Positions 34,091-45,315 of a DNA stretch of 64,000 nt are shown piece by piece (within the stretch, counting starts at the first letter, position 1; each line of letters starts with the position of its first letter). The stretch covers positions 6,011,840 through 6,075,839 of the forward strand of contig OX123185.2 of assembly GCA_944739405.2 (NCBI GenBank), written 5' to 3'. The notes under the pieces are model-generated. The model worked only from the letters and a program-made list of their open reading frames with translations. It did no database searches and was not told the origin of the DNA. The stretch is from Euclidia mi. Its lineage: Eukaryota; Arthropoda; Insecta; Lepidoptera; Erebidae. Both the position numbers and the translations under genes were made by a program.

Positions 34091-35226
34091 AATACGTGTA
34101 TGTTGTTGACAATTTCTTGAGGCTTTCTGTTTTGCCTCCACTTACAATATCGGGCGCACTAAATCTTATTTTACTTGATCTGAGACGATTGATTGATGCT
34201 GAGTAATAGTACCTTGTTGCATGAGAGTTTTTTGTATGATAGCACGCCACAATACAACAAAAAATTCGAATTATTACGTACCCGAAGCAACTGCTGAATT
34301 GTCCTGTATGGATACCGTGTGTATATTTTTTCAATTTTTAATATTGTCGTCATCAGCATCTTTGCGTTGTTCTGATTGCGATTTCAAAACCTTAGCCGTG
34401 GAGCCTGGGATCCAATTTCTGAAACTAGGTACATCGTTTCCATTTCATTCGATTTTCTGCATCTATAGGTAGCGTTAAGTCGATTTGCACGCATTTAACA
34501 GCTCATTAGATCACCATTACGTTACGTTTAATATTATAATATTGTAAGAATCACCATACTCATTGTAATTTTTGCTCAGAAAATTGTAGACACGACGTCA
34601 GTAATATAACCAGTAGCCAACAATACCTAATATAAATTGTACTCAACAACGTGAAACCAAAAAAAAAACTTTACGTCTCGAGTTAGTCACATTAACTGAA
34701 ATATAAATATTTGAGTTCAAACTAATATCGCAATAATATAAAACTTTTCTTGTAATTCAAACATAAGCTACAACTTCTTTTGTTATTAAGCAAATATTAG
34801 GCTTTTATTTGATAATAAATATTTGGTAAGATTAAAAGTATTTATATTGACATTCAATACAAGTAATAATTGGGCAGTATTGACTCACAGTTTGCGATAA
34901 TTTCTGATTTATAAAGTAAAATGTAATACGATAAATGAATGTGGGACTTTGAACTAAGATTGATGATTGTTTGTTGTTTGAATCTTAAGCGACTTGTACG
35001 AGTAAATATTTATTTATAGTTTATTTGCTGGCGGTTTTAATTGCATACACGCTGATTTTTTATTGGTTTAGGAAAAAAAACCTCACGTTGGAAAAAATGT
35101 CTGCTATTCATATTCAAAATCAAAATTTACCTACCACGTAAAATAAAAAAGTTATAAACGTCCATAACTCTAGAAAATACAATGTAATACAGTAATGCGC
35201 GACTCGATCGTCGATCGACTCGTCGG

Positions 35227-35303
35227 CGCACTGTAGGTACCTAAAAACAGCTGTTGACGTTGCGCGGCGAGGTCAACAGCTGTTTTAGGTACCGTACAGC
35301 GCG
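35227..35303. repeat. Long hairpin in the TIR element
   Basis: GGTACCTAAAAACAGCTG then TTGAC (35236-35258) pairs with GTCAACAGCTG then TTTTAGGTACC (35272-35293), with one bulged base and a 13-nt GC-rich loop. Outer bases GCGCACTGTA and GTACAGCGCG extend the stem with mismatches. CAGCTG is an E-box-like site, present on both arms. Confidence 0.8.
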
Positions 35304-36169
35304 TGTAACAGTAGGTAACTACCTACCCATAAAACACGTATCAGTCAGCAAAGCACTTCCACTGGGGCTATACTAACGAGAAATGCCATTAATTATTGCG
35401 ATAATGTACGTTAACCTTAGGTGTAGCCACGATTTAACGCGATAATTTGACAACGGCATTAACATTAGCGTTTGGCGTTTTTATCGCCAATGATGGGCAT
35501 TCACGTTGACGTTTTAGTCACCTACTTTAAAAAAATATCGCAATAGTTATCGCGCTAGCAGACATTGACGTTAGCCGGTAGTGAGGCAGGCCCCAGCATA
35601 AGAAGTACGGATGGATAGTGATACCTAATTTACGTACTTACAAAACACAAATTAATTACGATGACAACTTCATTAATTTTAAGCACATACCTAATAATTA
35701 AAATAATAAACCTACCTATTCCTTCGTAAGTCAACAGAAATAAGCTGTGGGTTCACGCAATCATAATAAACTAGTGGACGAAAAGTAGAACTTATTGTTA
35801 TTTACGTATTAATCGTCGCTACATAATCATTTTCAATAACTAGTAAAAGCCGAATTTAGGTATTTACTTATTTCTGGCGTGTTTAAAACATGTTATCAAC
35901 GATGGTATTCACAACAATGAGTAAAGCAAATCACTTACCTTTACAGTCTTGTGCTTACATCACAATCAATTTACACCATTTGCACACACATGTTTCTCGC
36001 GTTCTCGCGACTCCGTTTCTTCTTTGTACACAAATCTTATAACTTTGATCCACTAATAAAACCCAATGTAGTCAGGTCAGGTTGCGGCCTATCAATCCAC
36101 TAGCGAACACATCAGTATTGTAAGGATCCACGATTGTAGTTTAATTACGTAACACGGACACAGAGTGAC

Positions 36170-36274
36170 GGGAGCGTGTTAAACGACTGTCCCATTGACC
36201 TAATTTCTTAAGACTGAAGGTCAACTTGCGCCCGCGCCGCACGGGGCGCACGGGGCGCACCCCGCCGCGCCGCC
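36170..36274 (-). promoter_or_regulatory. GC-rich CpG-dense promoter-like segment, left part
   Basis: GCGCCCGCGCCGCACGGGGC and following bases stand out in an AT-rich window. The segment continues on the other side of the LINE at 38754-38900. On the minus strand it precedes a splice-donor-like AAAGGTAAGTG near 35937. It could be a captured host promoter plus first exon. Function unproven. Confidence 0.35.
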
Positions 36275-38753
36275 AATAAAAATAAATAACTGCAACATAA
36301 ACTTTTGGCGTATAATAAGACGCGAATTATCACGAGAAAACATGACAAAATTTAAACAATATCTTCAAAACCTCCTATTTCCAAGCTTATACAGTACTGA
36401 AAACGCAGATGTTGCATATGACGAGTTTTTAGAGCAATTTTAGCTATTATACAGTCTTTGTTTTCCATTAAAAACGATTACAGTTAAGTTAGGTCAAAAA
36501 GTTAAATGGGTCTCCCGAGGCGTCCGAGTGTCTAGCAGAAAACAACGCACCCTACTGTGGCAGTATAGACAAAAACCTTCTAAAGAGAATATAACGGCAT
36601 TTAAAAATTACTCCCAAAGGTTCAGGAAAATCATTAAACTTACCCAAAAAGCTCAAAACAATCATTTTATAAACAATTCTCAAAACAAGTCGAAGGCATC
36701 CTGGCAAATCATTAATAATAAAACACAATTTAAGGAACAAATATCTGTCCTCAATATTAAAAATACCATAGTTAGTAATCCAACGTCAATCGCTAATGCC
36801 TTTAATAATCATTTCATGGATCAAATCAAAGAAGTGGGATTAGGAGGTAACATCACTAGAGGCTTAAACTTTAATCCCAGCTCAATGTTTATGCCTCCGG
36901 TCGTACCCCAAGATGTCACTGGAGCAATACAATCACTTAAAAATAAAAAAAGTTGCGGATATGACGGCATAGCAACAAAAGTAGTGAAATTCGTATCAGA
37001 CACAATTTCAGGGCATCTTTGCAGAATAATTAATTTAAGTATTAGCACTGGTGTGTTTCCTAAGGGCTTAAAAACCACTATTATAAAACCGCTTCATAAA
37101 AAGCATAATAACGAGGATATATCTAATTATAGACCAATAGCTTTAATCCCAGTGTTTTCAAAAGTTTTGGAAAAGATCATTTTTAATTCTATTAACATAT
37201 TTTTCAATAAACATAATATAATATGCAATGAGCAAAAAGGTTTTAGAAAAAATAAAGGCATTAATCTAGCAGTTTTCGATTTTTTAAATGAAGTCATGAC
37301 TAGCATGGATATAAAAGTTCCTTCATGTGCCATATTCACCGACATGACAAGAGCTTTTGACTGGGTTAAACACGAAACTCTTCTCGAGAAGCTATATGCG
37401 TACGGCATAAGAGGAAATGTACTAAATCTAATTAAATCTTACCTCAATGACCGAACACAGCATACTGAAATATCCAGGATATGTCTAGAAACAAAGCGTG
37501 AGATCAAATACCTATCCGACGGCAGAATAATTAAATACGGTGTTCCTCAGGGCAGTGTGCTAGGCCCTCTACTATTCTTAGCATATATTAACGATCTTCC
37601 AAGACGAATCAATCACCCAATAGTTCTTTTTGCTGACGATAGCACTGCTTTAATAAAATGTTCAAATCCCGCCACATACGAGCACGAAATAAATAATACG
37701 CTGAAAATCATAGTCGAGTGGCTTAAAGAAAATAATCTAGTCATTAACCTGCAAAAAACAAACATCATGAACTTTTATCAACGTATAGCTCCGCAAAGTC
37801 TCTCGATAAAATACAATGGTAACATTATAGGACAAACTAAAGTTGCTAAGTTTTAGGCCTTATTATTGATGAGCAACTTACCTGGAAACCACAATCAGAA
37901 GAGGTATGTAAAAGACTAAGTTCCTCCGCGTATGTGCTCTACAATCTATCGAAGAAAGTTAATATAAACACAACACTAGTAGCCTATCACGGACTCGTTG
38001 CGTCAGTGCTAAGATACGGGATCATCTTTTGGGGAAATTCTTGCCTTAGGGAACAAGTGTTCAGAGCCCAAAAACGCTGCATACGAGCAATGTGTGGAAT
38101 GAAAAGTGATGAAAGTTGTGTACCTAAATTTAAGTCCTTAAATTTACTAACATTTCCGTCACTATATATACTAGAAATGGCGCTTTTTGTTAAACGTAAC
38201 AAACATTTGTTTACTACAGTGTCCGATGTACGAAAAAGGCCTGTGAGAAACCAGTACATAAATAAATTATATATTAAAAAAAATATAACACAGCACTATT
38301 AAAAAATAATGTCTTTGGAATGGCCACAACTATTTATAATAAAATTCCTGATTACTTGAAAAAGAGACGATTCGTACATTTAAAATTAAACTGGTTAAAT
38401 TACTTGTTGAAAAGTTTTACTATAAAATTGTAGATTTCCAATTGACATTACATATTTTTGACATTTTGATCTATAATCATGTGATCATTTAATTTTAAAT
38501 TCAATTTCTATTTCATTTAGTCATTTTATTATGTAAGTCTCACTGCCTATCTAAATTTTTAATAATTGTGCGTTAATGTTTATATAATTGTCTGATTTTG
38601 CCTTAATTTTGTTATATTCTATCGGTTTTTTTATTGCTATTTTGTTTTTGCATGCCTATTATGGTAGAATGTAGCTGAACCTTTTTTTTATCTGTAATAT
38701 CTATTGTATGTACCTACATTCAGAGCAAATAAAGAATCATTTCATTTCATTTC
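36275..38753 (+). mobile_element. Jockey/CR1-group LINE, 5'-truncated, with ATTTC-repeat tail
   Basis: Flanked by the 7-bp duplication CGCCGCC (36268-36274, 38754-38760). It starts inside the linker between endonuclease and reverse transcriptase (NFWRIIRREL) and runs through the whole reverse transcriptase. The 3' UTR has AATAAAG and the terminus is (ATTTC)n. It inserted into GC-rich DNA, unusual for this AT-rich neighbourhood. The LINE at 56873-57664 has the same tail type. Confidence 0.9.
36278..38430 (+). pseudogene. LINE reverse transcriptase, frameshifted
   Basis: One frame runs from 36278 with a TAG near 36440, then open from 36528. Palm and finger motifs are in order: KKSCGYDGIATKVV, NYRPIALIPVFSKVLEKIIF, AIFTDMTRAFDWVKHETLLE, YGVPQGSVLGPLLFLAYIND and VLFADDSTAL with the catalytic Asp pair. 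At about 37853 one T is missing from a T run (AAGTTTTAGG; the family needs KFLG). The frame moves, and the thumb continues GLIIDEQLTWKPQSEEV to 38302 (VLRYGIIFWGNSCLREQ, VFRAQKRCIRAMCGM). A second shift near 38290 leads to ATTIYNKIPDYLKK. The enzyme is dead, but the catalytic core is well preserved, implying a fairly recent insertion. Confidence 0.88.
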
Positions 38754-38900
38754 CGCCGCCCCGCCCCCGCCCCCTGCTGGCGCCCTGCAGCGGAGGGTGG
38801 CGCGCGTGCATGGCGGGGAGCGGGAGGGCGGGATATAACAGTGCATAATGCCAGTGTGTGTGTAACACGATCGCTCGTACTTCGCCAGTGTGCGGCAGGG
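38754..38900 (-). promoter_or_regulatory. GC-rich promoter-like segment, right part
   Basis: CGCCGCCCCGCCCCCGCCCC, then GCGCGCGTGCATGGCGGGGA, then AT-rich flank. On the minus strand a TTATATCCCGCC element precedes the GC boxes. Together with 36170-36274 it forms a CpG-island-like tract of about 250 bp inside the TIR element. Whether it drives transcription is unknown. Confidence 0.35.
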
Positions 38901-39120
38901 ATACTTCGTGTTCTAGTACTATTAAATTAATTAATTTATCAAGATTTTTTTAGCTTATATTTCAAATATTATTAGCTGGTTAGGTTCTATTAACGATATG
39001 TAATAAGATGGCTTTCGCTCCAAAGCCAATTAAAAATCAGCCTGTAAATACTAACCCATTGGACAAAAAGTAATATTTTCTAGTTATATTTGTGTATCCC
39101 TTTCTCTCGACTCAATCTCT

Positions 39121-39278
39121 TACGGCCAATTTCAATATTCCAACTATAGATAGATCTGTAGATTTTAGATTCGTGTTTGACATATTTTGTATGGAGCTTA
39201 TGTCAAAAACTGTCAAAAACGAATCTAAAATCTATAGATCTATCTATTGTTCGAATACCTATTGAATTACGTAGTTAG
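39121..39278. mobile_element. Palindromic MITE of about 155 bp, unit B only
   Basis: Arms: CAACTATAGATAGATCTGTA and GATTTTAGATTCG are mirrored by CGAATCTAAAATCTATAGAT and CTATCTATTGTTCG. It lies between CAATCTCT and the resumption AGTAATTTAAAAATAAAGG. A and C read CTCTTAGCAATTTAAAAATA without it. A TA target is possible but the ends are not sharp. Confidence 0.65.
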
Positions 39279-39477
39279 TAATTTAAAAATAAAGGTAACT
39301 AAAATATACTTTATTTGACCAGTTTAGGCGTGGTAAAAAGAAATGAAGCGTCAGTTTAATAAATATTTATCATTAACTAGTCGACGCCAGCGGCTTCGCA
39401 CGCACGTATTTTCGAATTGCCCGTTTAGCCCGATCCCGTGGGAATTTCGGGAGATCCCATCTTAGTGCACCCCTACG

Positions 39478-41042
39478 GTGCACACACGGCAAAATGACTA
39501 CTTTAGGCGGCGAAAAAAGCTATTTATCAACATAAAGATAGATAGTCTAAATTAGCTTGAATTTTTGAATAAGATAGCCGTCCCATCATAAAGCAGCTAA
39601 GTTGCCTTTGTTATGTTCACAACCAAAGAGTGCCAGGGTCCGGCAGGCAAGCGAAGTGATGGTACGGTTAGTTGCTTTCTATGCCGTCAAGTAACATCGA
39701 GCATATTTTCGTTCGTCTCGTGTTTAAATAATAACAGTGGTGGAGAATATGGAATCTACAGGTATGTACATTTTATTAATGCATAATAATACCTAAATGT
39801 AATGTAATCGTAGGTATTAAAATATTATTTTGCGGATTTAGACAAATTTCTCTTTAAAATTTATGTTTTCTTTGACTTACAAAAAAAGTGCCACTAGGTA
39901 CCGTTTTCTGTCTTTGATATTTGCATTTAATGGTTAGTTCTCCGTTATTATTGTAAATTTAAAGAACTCAAATCAACTCATTGTGACCCTATCATCTTTT
40001 ATTTACAGGTAGTCGGAGTGATCCAAGTCACTCGAAATTACATGTTAGTAAAATGGATCTGATTTCAGTGGTACAAAATGAAAACTTTTATAAACTATCA
40101 TTGTCGTGGAACTTGTGAAGTGTGTGGAACGATTAACTCGTAACTCGATATATCTATCTTCCAGTTCGAGCTGTTTCACTTTTTCAACAGTTTCGAAACA
40201 AACACTTTGAGTACACAATTTATTTGTAAAACACTGTCTTTTGATTGTTTATAACCACTATTATTGTCCAATATACATCGAGTTAATCGTTACACACACT
40301 TATACTATGATAATTTATAAAAGTTTTGCTTTTGTACCACTGAAATCAGAACCATTATACTAACATCTAATTTCGAGTGACTTGGATCACTCCGACTACC
40401 TGTTAATAAAGGATGATAGTGTCACAATGAGTTGATTTGAGTTCTCAAAATTAACAATAATAACGGTGAACTAACGAATAAATGCAAATATCAAAGACAG
40501 AAAGCGGTACCTAGCGGAACTTTTTTTGTAAGTCTAAGAAAACATAAATTTTAAAGAGAAATTTGTCTAAATCCGCAGTATTATAGTTTAGTACCTACGA
40601 TTACATTATCAGTTATTATAATGCAATAATAAAATGTACATACCACGGTCTTATCGCATTATGCGATAAGACCGCCCTTGTACTACCATTAGTATATAAG
40701 TAATTAACTGTACTTGTTCTGTAATTACTGGTGTACAATAAAGAATTAAATAAATAAATACCAGTAGATTCCATATTCTCCACCACTGTTTATATTTAAG
40801 CACGAGATGAACGAAAATATGCGCGATGTTACTTGACGGCATAGAAAGCAACTAACCGTACCATCACTTCGCTTGCCTGCCGGACCCTGGCACTCTTTGG
40901 TTGTGAACGTAACAAAGGCGACTTAGGTGCTTTATGATGGGACGGCTATCTAACTCAAAAAATACAAGCTAATTTAGACTATATCTTTATGTTGATAAAT
41001 AGCTTTTTGGCCGCCTAAAGTAGTCATTTTGCCGTGTGCCCA
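39478..41042. repeat. Palindrome, arms about 665 bp, loop about 130 bp
   Basis: The left arm 39478-40146 and right arm 40277-41042 are inverted copies (for example CACTCTTTGGTTGTGAACGT right against ACGTTCACAACC-like left, GTAGTCGGAGTGATCCAAGT left, and AACGATTAACTCG at the loop edge). Divergence is a few per cent by eye. The right arm has an extra 113-bp LINE-tail insertion at 40645-40757. Confidence 0.85.
40645..40757 (+). mobile_element. LINE 3'-end scrap with terminal hairpin
   Basis: CGGTCTTATCGCATTATGCG and ATAAGACCGCCCTTG form a hairpin; AATAAAG and (AAAT)n follow. ATACC at 40640-40644 and 40758-40762 is a target duplication. It is absent from the matching left arm of the palindrome, so it postdates palindrome formation. 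Confidence 0.75.
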
Positions 41043-42472
41043 AGAAACATACATGCTAAATTTTATCTTCTTACGACCAGTAGTTTCGGCTGTAGCGTGT
41101 CTGTCAGTCAGTCAGTAACGCAAGGATTTTATATATTAAGATATTTGACACCACAAAACTCCAACCACTATAATCTTAAATAAATTACAAACAAAATCTC
41201 AATACTAATATAAACTTAACTTTAAGTAACTGACAAAATTTAAGTAGTTGTTTGATCAGTTTAATTGGCGGCGCTAAGCGAACGGTAGTTTAGTTTACGG
41301 TGGAGTCTTACCTCTAACACATTGCCTGCCTTGATACTTAATCTAATATAAACGAGTCGAACTCTACAAGGGGTGCTTAGGCCGATTTTTATGACGGAAT
41401 TTTACGATTTGTTAAAGAGAATTGTTTATTATAACGGGCAAGGTGAAATATAATTGTTTCGGTCATCGAGCTTCAAAATGTTCGTCTTTAAAATATTTTA
41501 AAAACATTTGTCCCAATATGTTTGACTGTAAATATTCGATCAATGTTTTAATCAAAATAAAGTCAAAACTATTAGATATAGTGTAGAAGTCGTGTGACAA
41601 AACAACCCTAAACATATAGACATAGCAATAGTCCAGGGCTAGATAGCTCTTGTACTCATTATACATATGTACATAATTATTCTTCCTTTCAGCCTTAAAA
41701 TATATAAATTGCAGTTAAAATATGAAGTATGTACACTTTTATAGAGCTATATTTATTGATCAATTGCATGCAACGAAAAAGTAACTAAGTCTTAATTCAA
41801 AGTTAAAGTCAAAATCATTTATTCATCTAGGTCACAAGGTGACGCTTATGAACGTCAATTTTAAAATTAAATTACTTAATGCTTCTACATTTACATTTAC
41901 TGCCTCGTTCGCAAAGCAATAGGTAGAGCCACGAGAAAGAACGGGCAATAAAACTCGAGGCCACTCTTTTAAATCGCCAATATTATGGTGCATATTTTTA
42001 TTTTTGTAAGGAGCTGCAACTGTTACACATTGTACTAAGTTACTTGTAAATAGTATTAGTTACAGACGTAATACTTAAGTAATTAATGCAGTTACTAAAT
42101 TATGTGTTTTAGTTAGCCTTCCAATGCAAACAGCGAATATTGTGTAACAGGAGCATCCACTTACGACTTATAATGTATACAACTCGTGACCATGTTCAGG
42201 ACTATGGTGGAAATGTATGTTACAGAAGTGACGATATATGAATACACAAAATCACAAAAACGTTAGTTCACAGACCATGATAACGAGTTATCTACATCTT
42301 ACAGTACAGTAAATTGTAATAAAATTAGTGGAACAACAATGCAAATGTAAATGTAGTAAGTGGAGTGACCTAATTATAATAAACGAATAATAATTTAAAA
42401 GAACTAGAAATGTTATATAATAATAAACTGAAAAATGCTAAGTATCTATATAAATTCTAAATAAGTAGTAGA

Positions 42473-45298
42473 TCATGAGTTGTCTAGTGTAAGTGACCAT
42501 CTATCCTTATCACTAAAATAATCATTAACAGTATAATAACCTTTCCTAATAAGGCAGTCTTTTATTTTACTTTTAAACGTATTAAATGGTAATTCTAAGA
42601 GACTAATTGGTATTTTATTGTAAATACGAATACCTAGCCCTACAAAAGAATTGTTAACTTTATGTAAACAATGATAAGGGGCATATAACTTATGCCTGTT
42701 CCTAGTATTTATATTATGTATGTCACTTTTTGTAGTAAATAAACCTATATTTTGCCTAATATACAATATATTAGCAAATAAGAACTGCGAGGCTACTGTT
42801 AGAATTCCTATAGACTTAAAGCGTTCCCTAAGAGTATCTTTAGCACCTAACATGTATATTGCTCGTACCGCTCGTTTCTGTAGAACAAAGATATTCTGAA
42901 TATCCGCAGCTTTGCCCCATAACAAAATGCCGTAAGACATGACACTATGAAAATAGCTAAAATAAACTAGACGAGCTGTGTCAACATCAGTAAGTTGTCT
43001 AACTTTTCTGACAGCATACGCTGCAGAGCTGAGCTTACCTGCAAGACATGCTATATGTGCACCCCATTGTAACTTATTATCTAATGTAATGCCTAGAAAC
43101 ACTGTAGAGTCAACTGTCTCAAGTTCCTCCCTATCTAGCATAATATTAGGTCCCAGTTGTCTAACGTTAGGTAAGGCAAATTTAACACATTTAGTTTTTT
43201 TAGAATTAAGTACTAGGTTGTTTGCTGTAAACCATTGTGTAACTTGTATAAGTGCATTATTTACATCATCAAATTCATTCCTATTCCTGTCTACTTTAAA
43301 AATAAGTGACGTATCATCTGCAAAAAGTACGACATCACAGATGTTTTTTAAATAAAAAGGTAAGTCATTAATATATACAAGGAACAGAAAAGGACCTAGA
43401 ATTGAACCTTGTGGAACGCCTAACTGTATAGGTAATTTAGAGGATGTAGTCCCATTTACATCGACACACTGAAATCTCTGCCGCAGGTACGACTCGACAA
43501 CACTAAGTGCGGTTTCCTCTACGCCGTAGTGGCGGAGCTTACGCAGTAGTGTGTCGTGATGAACGCAATCAAATGCTTTTGATAGGTCACAAAATACTCC
43601 GATAGCATTTTTAGATGACTCCCAAGCATTATAGACGTGTTTTATGAGAGCAACACCCGCATCAGTAGTGGATCTACCTTTAGTAAATCCGTATTGATCT
43701 TTGTGAAGCAGACTATTTAAATTAAAGTGTCTTAGTAGCTGCTTTAGTAAAATCTTTTCAAATATTTTACTAAATGCCGGCAAGATAGAGATGGGCCTAA
43801 AATTATTTATGTCATTTTTACTACCAGATTTGAATAAAGGTATGATTTTACTTAGCTTCATCAAATCCGGAAATACGCCTAGGTCAAAACATTGGTTAAT
43901 AATTATAGAGAGGTAAGGCGCAACAGTCTCAACTATAGTACTTAAAATTTTTATTGAAATGCCCCAAAAGTCGCCGGTATTTTTAATAGTAATTGAATTA
44001 AATGCGATCAATATATCTTGCGGGGTGACGTGCTCGAATCTAAACACGTTCTTGCATTCAGGTACACTGCTAAGCAACAAATTTCCAGCGTATAAAGACG
44101 ATGATTGTAAGGAACTAGTAGTTGTTATTGGTATGCTTGCAAAGAAACTATTGAACATATGCGCAACTTGAGATTTGTCTGTGACTAATAAATTGCTATC
44201 TTTGATTTCAAATTGGTTTTCTCGTTGTCGTGTTCTACCAGTTTCATTATTTATAATTCTCCACGTTTCTTTAATTATATTAGCCGATTGCTTAATTTTA
44301 CCACTAATAAATTTTGATTTTGCCATAATACAAACTTGTTTAAAAATTTTTGAGTAGCTTTTTACATAATTTAGAAACGGTGTGTCAAATCTATGTTGTT
44401 TCAAACCATACAATTCAAATAACTTGGCTCTACTTCTGTATATACCTTTAGTGGCCCACTGGTTAAAAGATCCGGTAGTACCCTTTAGTGTTACAGTTTT
44501 ACTCTTAAAAGTATTTTGAAACTCATTAATGATTAGTCCAAAAAGTGAATTATAAATTTTATTTGGATTTTCTGAGTTCAATATTGAAGGATTGAGATTT
44601 GCGATAATATTGTTTTTGAAATGTATAAGACGATTGGTAGTTTGAGGCCTACATTGTACTGTATGTGATTTATTATAAGCTGAACAAGAAAAACTAGCTA
44701 TCTGTCCACGGTGATCAGAAGGAAGAGAACTAATAACTACTGGGTTTTTAGCAACACAAGAACTAAATATATTATCCAAACAAGTAGAAGATGTTGCAGA
44801 GACTCTAGTAGGTTCACAGAATAAGTTACTTAAATTAAATGACTTAAAAAAATTCAGAAATCTAGTACACTGTGAAGAGTTCTCTAAAATATTAATATTA
44901 AAATCGCCACAAACTATAATATTTTTACTGCTACATTTAATTTTATTAATAGCATCTTCCATAACAGTCTCAAATAGATTATAATCACCAGAAGGGGGTC
45001 GATATACACAAATTACAATATATAAATCTAGTTCCACACAGGACAACTCAATAGTGCGCTCAATAGATAAGTTTACAATATCTTTACGTTCTTTGCATTT
45101 TAATAAATTTGAAGTCATTATGAGAGAACCGCCTCTAATAGCCTGCTTTCTTATATATGCGCTCTGCATTGTGTAATATTGATTAATGACAATAATCTCA
45201 TGGTTATTTAACCAGTGTTCGGTTAAACACAATACTTTAACATCATATTTCTCTAGAAATAAACTTAATTCTAATTCTTTGCCAGATAGGCCCTGCAT
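42473..45298 (-). CDS. LINE ORF2: endonuclease and reverse transcriptase, 941 aa, intact
   Basis: Encodes the protein that nicks target DNA and copies element RNA at the nick. Endonuclease, about residues 1-220: LCLTEHWLN (catalytic Glu), VYRPPSGDY, IIVCGDFNINIL, TCLDNIFSS, SLPSDHRGQI (SDH motif). Linker 220-430. Reverse transcriptase about 430-750: NNFRPISILPAFSKIFEKIL, GVFCDLSKAFDCVHHDTLLR, GVPQGSILGPFLFLVYINDL and VVLFADDTSLIF with the catalytic Asp pair. The C-terminal domain has SYGILLWGKA and LGIRIYNKIPISLLELPFNT. Length fits the superfamily (about 900 aa). The frame is open for about 20 codons before the ATG, including LNIVHQNMQGL, a usual LINE ORF2 start, so initiation may lie slightly upstream. 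No inactivating mutation seen. Confidence 0.92.
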   Translation of the reverse strand: MQGLSGKELELSLFLEKYDVKVLCLTEHWLNNHEIIVINQYYTMQSAYIRKQAIRGGSLIMTSNLLKCKERKDIVNLSIERTIELSCVELDLYIVICVYRPPSGDYNLFETVMEDAINKIKCSSKNIIVCGDFNINILENSSQCTRFLNFFKSFNLSNLFCEPTRVSATSSTCLDNIFSSCVAKNPVVISSLPSDHRGQIASFSCSAYNKSHTVQCRPQTTNRLIHFKNNIIANLNPSILNSENPNKIYNSLFGLIINEFQNTFKSKTVTLKGTTGSFNQWATKGIYRSRAKLFELYGLKQHRFDTPFLNYVKSYSKIFKQVCIMAKSKFISGKIKQSANIIKETWRIINNETGRTRQRENQFEIKDSNLLVTDKSQVAHMFNSFFASIPITTTSSLQSSSLYAGNLLLSSVPECKNVFRFEHVTPQDILIAFNSITIKNTGDFWGISIKILSTIVETVAPYLSIIINQCFDLGVFPDLMKLSKIIPLFKSGSKNDINNFRPISILPAFSKIFEKILLKQLLRHFNLNSLLHKDQYGFTKGRSTTDAGVALIKHVYNAWESSKNAIGVFCDLSKAFDCVHHDTLLRKLRHYGVEETALSVVESYLRQRFQCVDVNGTTSSKLPIQLGVPQGSILGPFLFLVYINDLPFYLKNICDVVLFADDTSLIFKVDRNRNEFDDVNNALIQVTQWFTANNLVLNSKKTKCVKFALPNVRQLGPNIMLDREELETVDSTVFLGITLDNKLQWGAHIACLAGKLSSAAYAVRKVRQLTDVDTARLVYFSYFHSVMSYGILLWGKAADIQNIFVLQKRAVRAIYMLGAKDTLRERFKSIGILTVASQFLFANILYIRQNIGLFTTKSDIHNINTRNRHKLYAPYHCLHKVNNSFVGLGIRIYNKIPISLLELPFNTFKSKIKDCLIRKGYYTVNDYFSDKDRWSLTLDNS

Positions 45299-45315
45299 GT
45301 TTTGGTGTACTATAT

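Larger units (their letters stand above)
35048..39044. mobile_element. TA-flanked terminal-inverted-repeat element, split by a LINE
   Basis: The left end CACGCTGATTTTTTATTGG (35048) and right end CCAATTAAAAATCAGCCTG (to 39044) are about 25-bp imperfect inverted repeats. TA lies at 35046-35047 and 39045-39046. A and C have the uninterrupted target (ATTACATATATACT). Without the LINE at 36275-38753 the element is about 1.5 kb and encodes no transposase. Its interior has a strong hairpin (35227-35303), a stretch at 35365-35604 bounded by CACTGGGGC and GCCCCAGC that may be a nested MITE, a minus-strand splice-donor-like AAAGGTAAGTG near 35937, and GC-rich promoter-like DNA. Confidence 0.7.
39377..41141 (-). 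mobile_element. Helitron with a large palindrome in its interior
   Basis: The minus strand starts TCTTAATATATAAAATCCTT at 41141 and ends GGCGTCGACTAG at 39377, inserted between A and T. Joining the flanks gives ATCATTAATATTTGACACC, identical to the empty site in unit C. The 5' end matches the Helitron at 29365, but this copy's core is an inverted repeat (39478-41042). No RepHel coding. Confidence 0.85.
21421..41690 (+). repeat. Segmental-duplication unit B
   Basis: Homologous to A and C over the leader (21430-21740), the satellite, 28660-29364, 31906-35047, 39045-39376 and 41142-41660. Insertions relative to A and C are a Helitron (29365-31905), a TIR element (35048-39044), a MITE (39121) and a Helitron (39377-41141). 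It has lost about 760 bp upstream of the small ORF at 32650. It ends within the tail (CTAGATAGCTCTTGTACT at 41640) shared with C. Confidence 0.85.

Noticed and set aside
35365..35604. hAT-like MITE bounded by CACTGGGGC and GCCCCAGC
   Set aside because: Ends pair over only about 9 bp cleanly and I could not find a convincing 8-bp duplication, so it is mentioned only within the host element.
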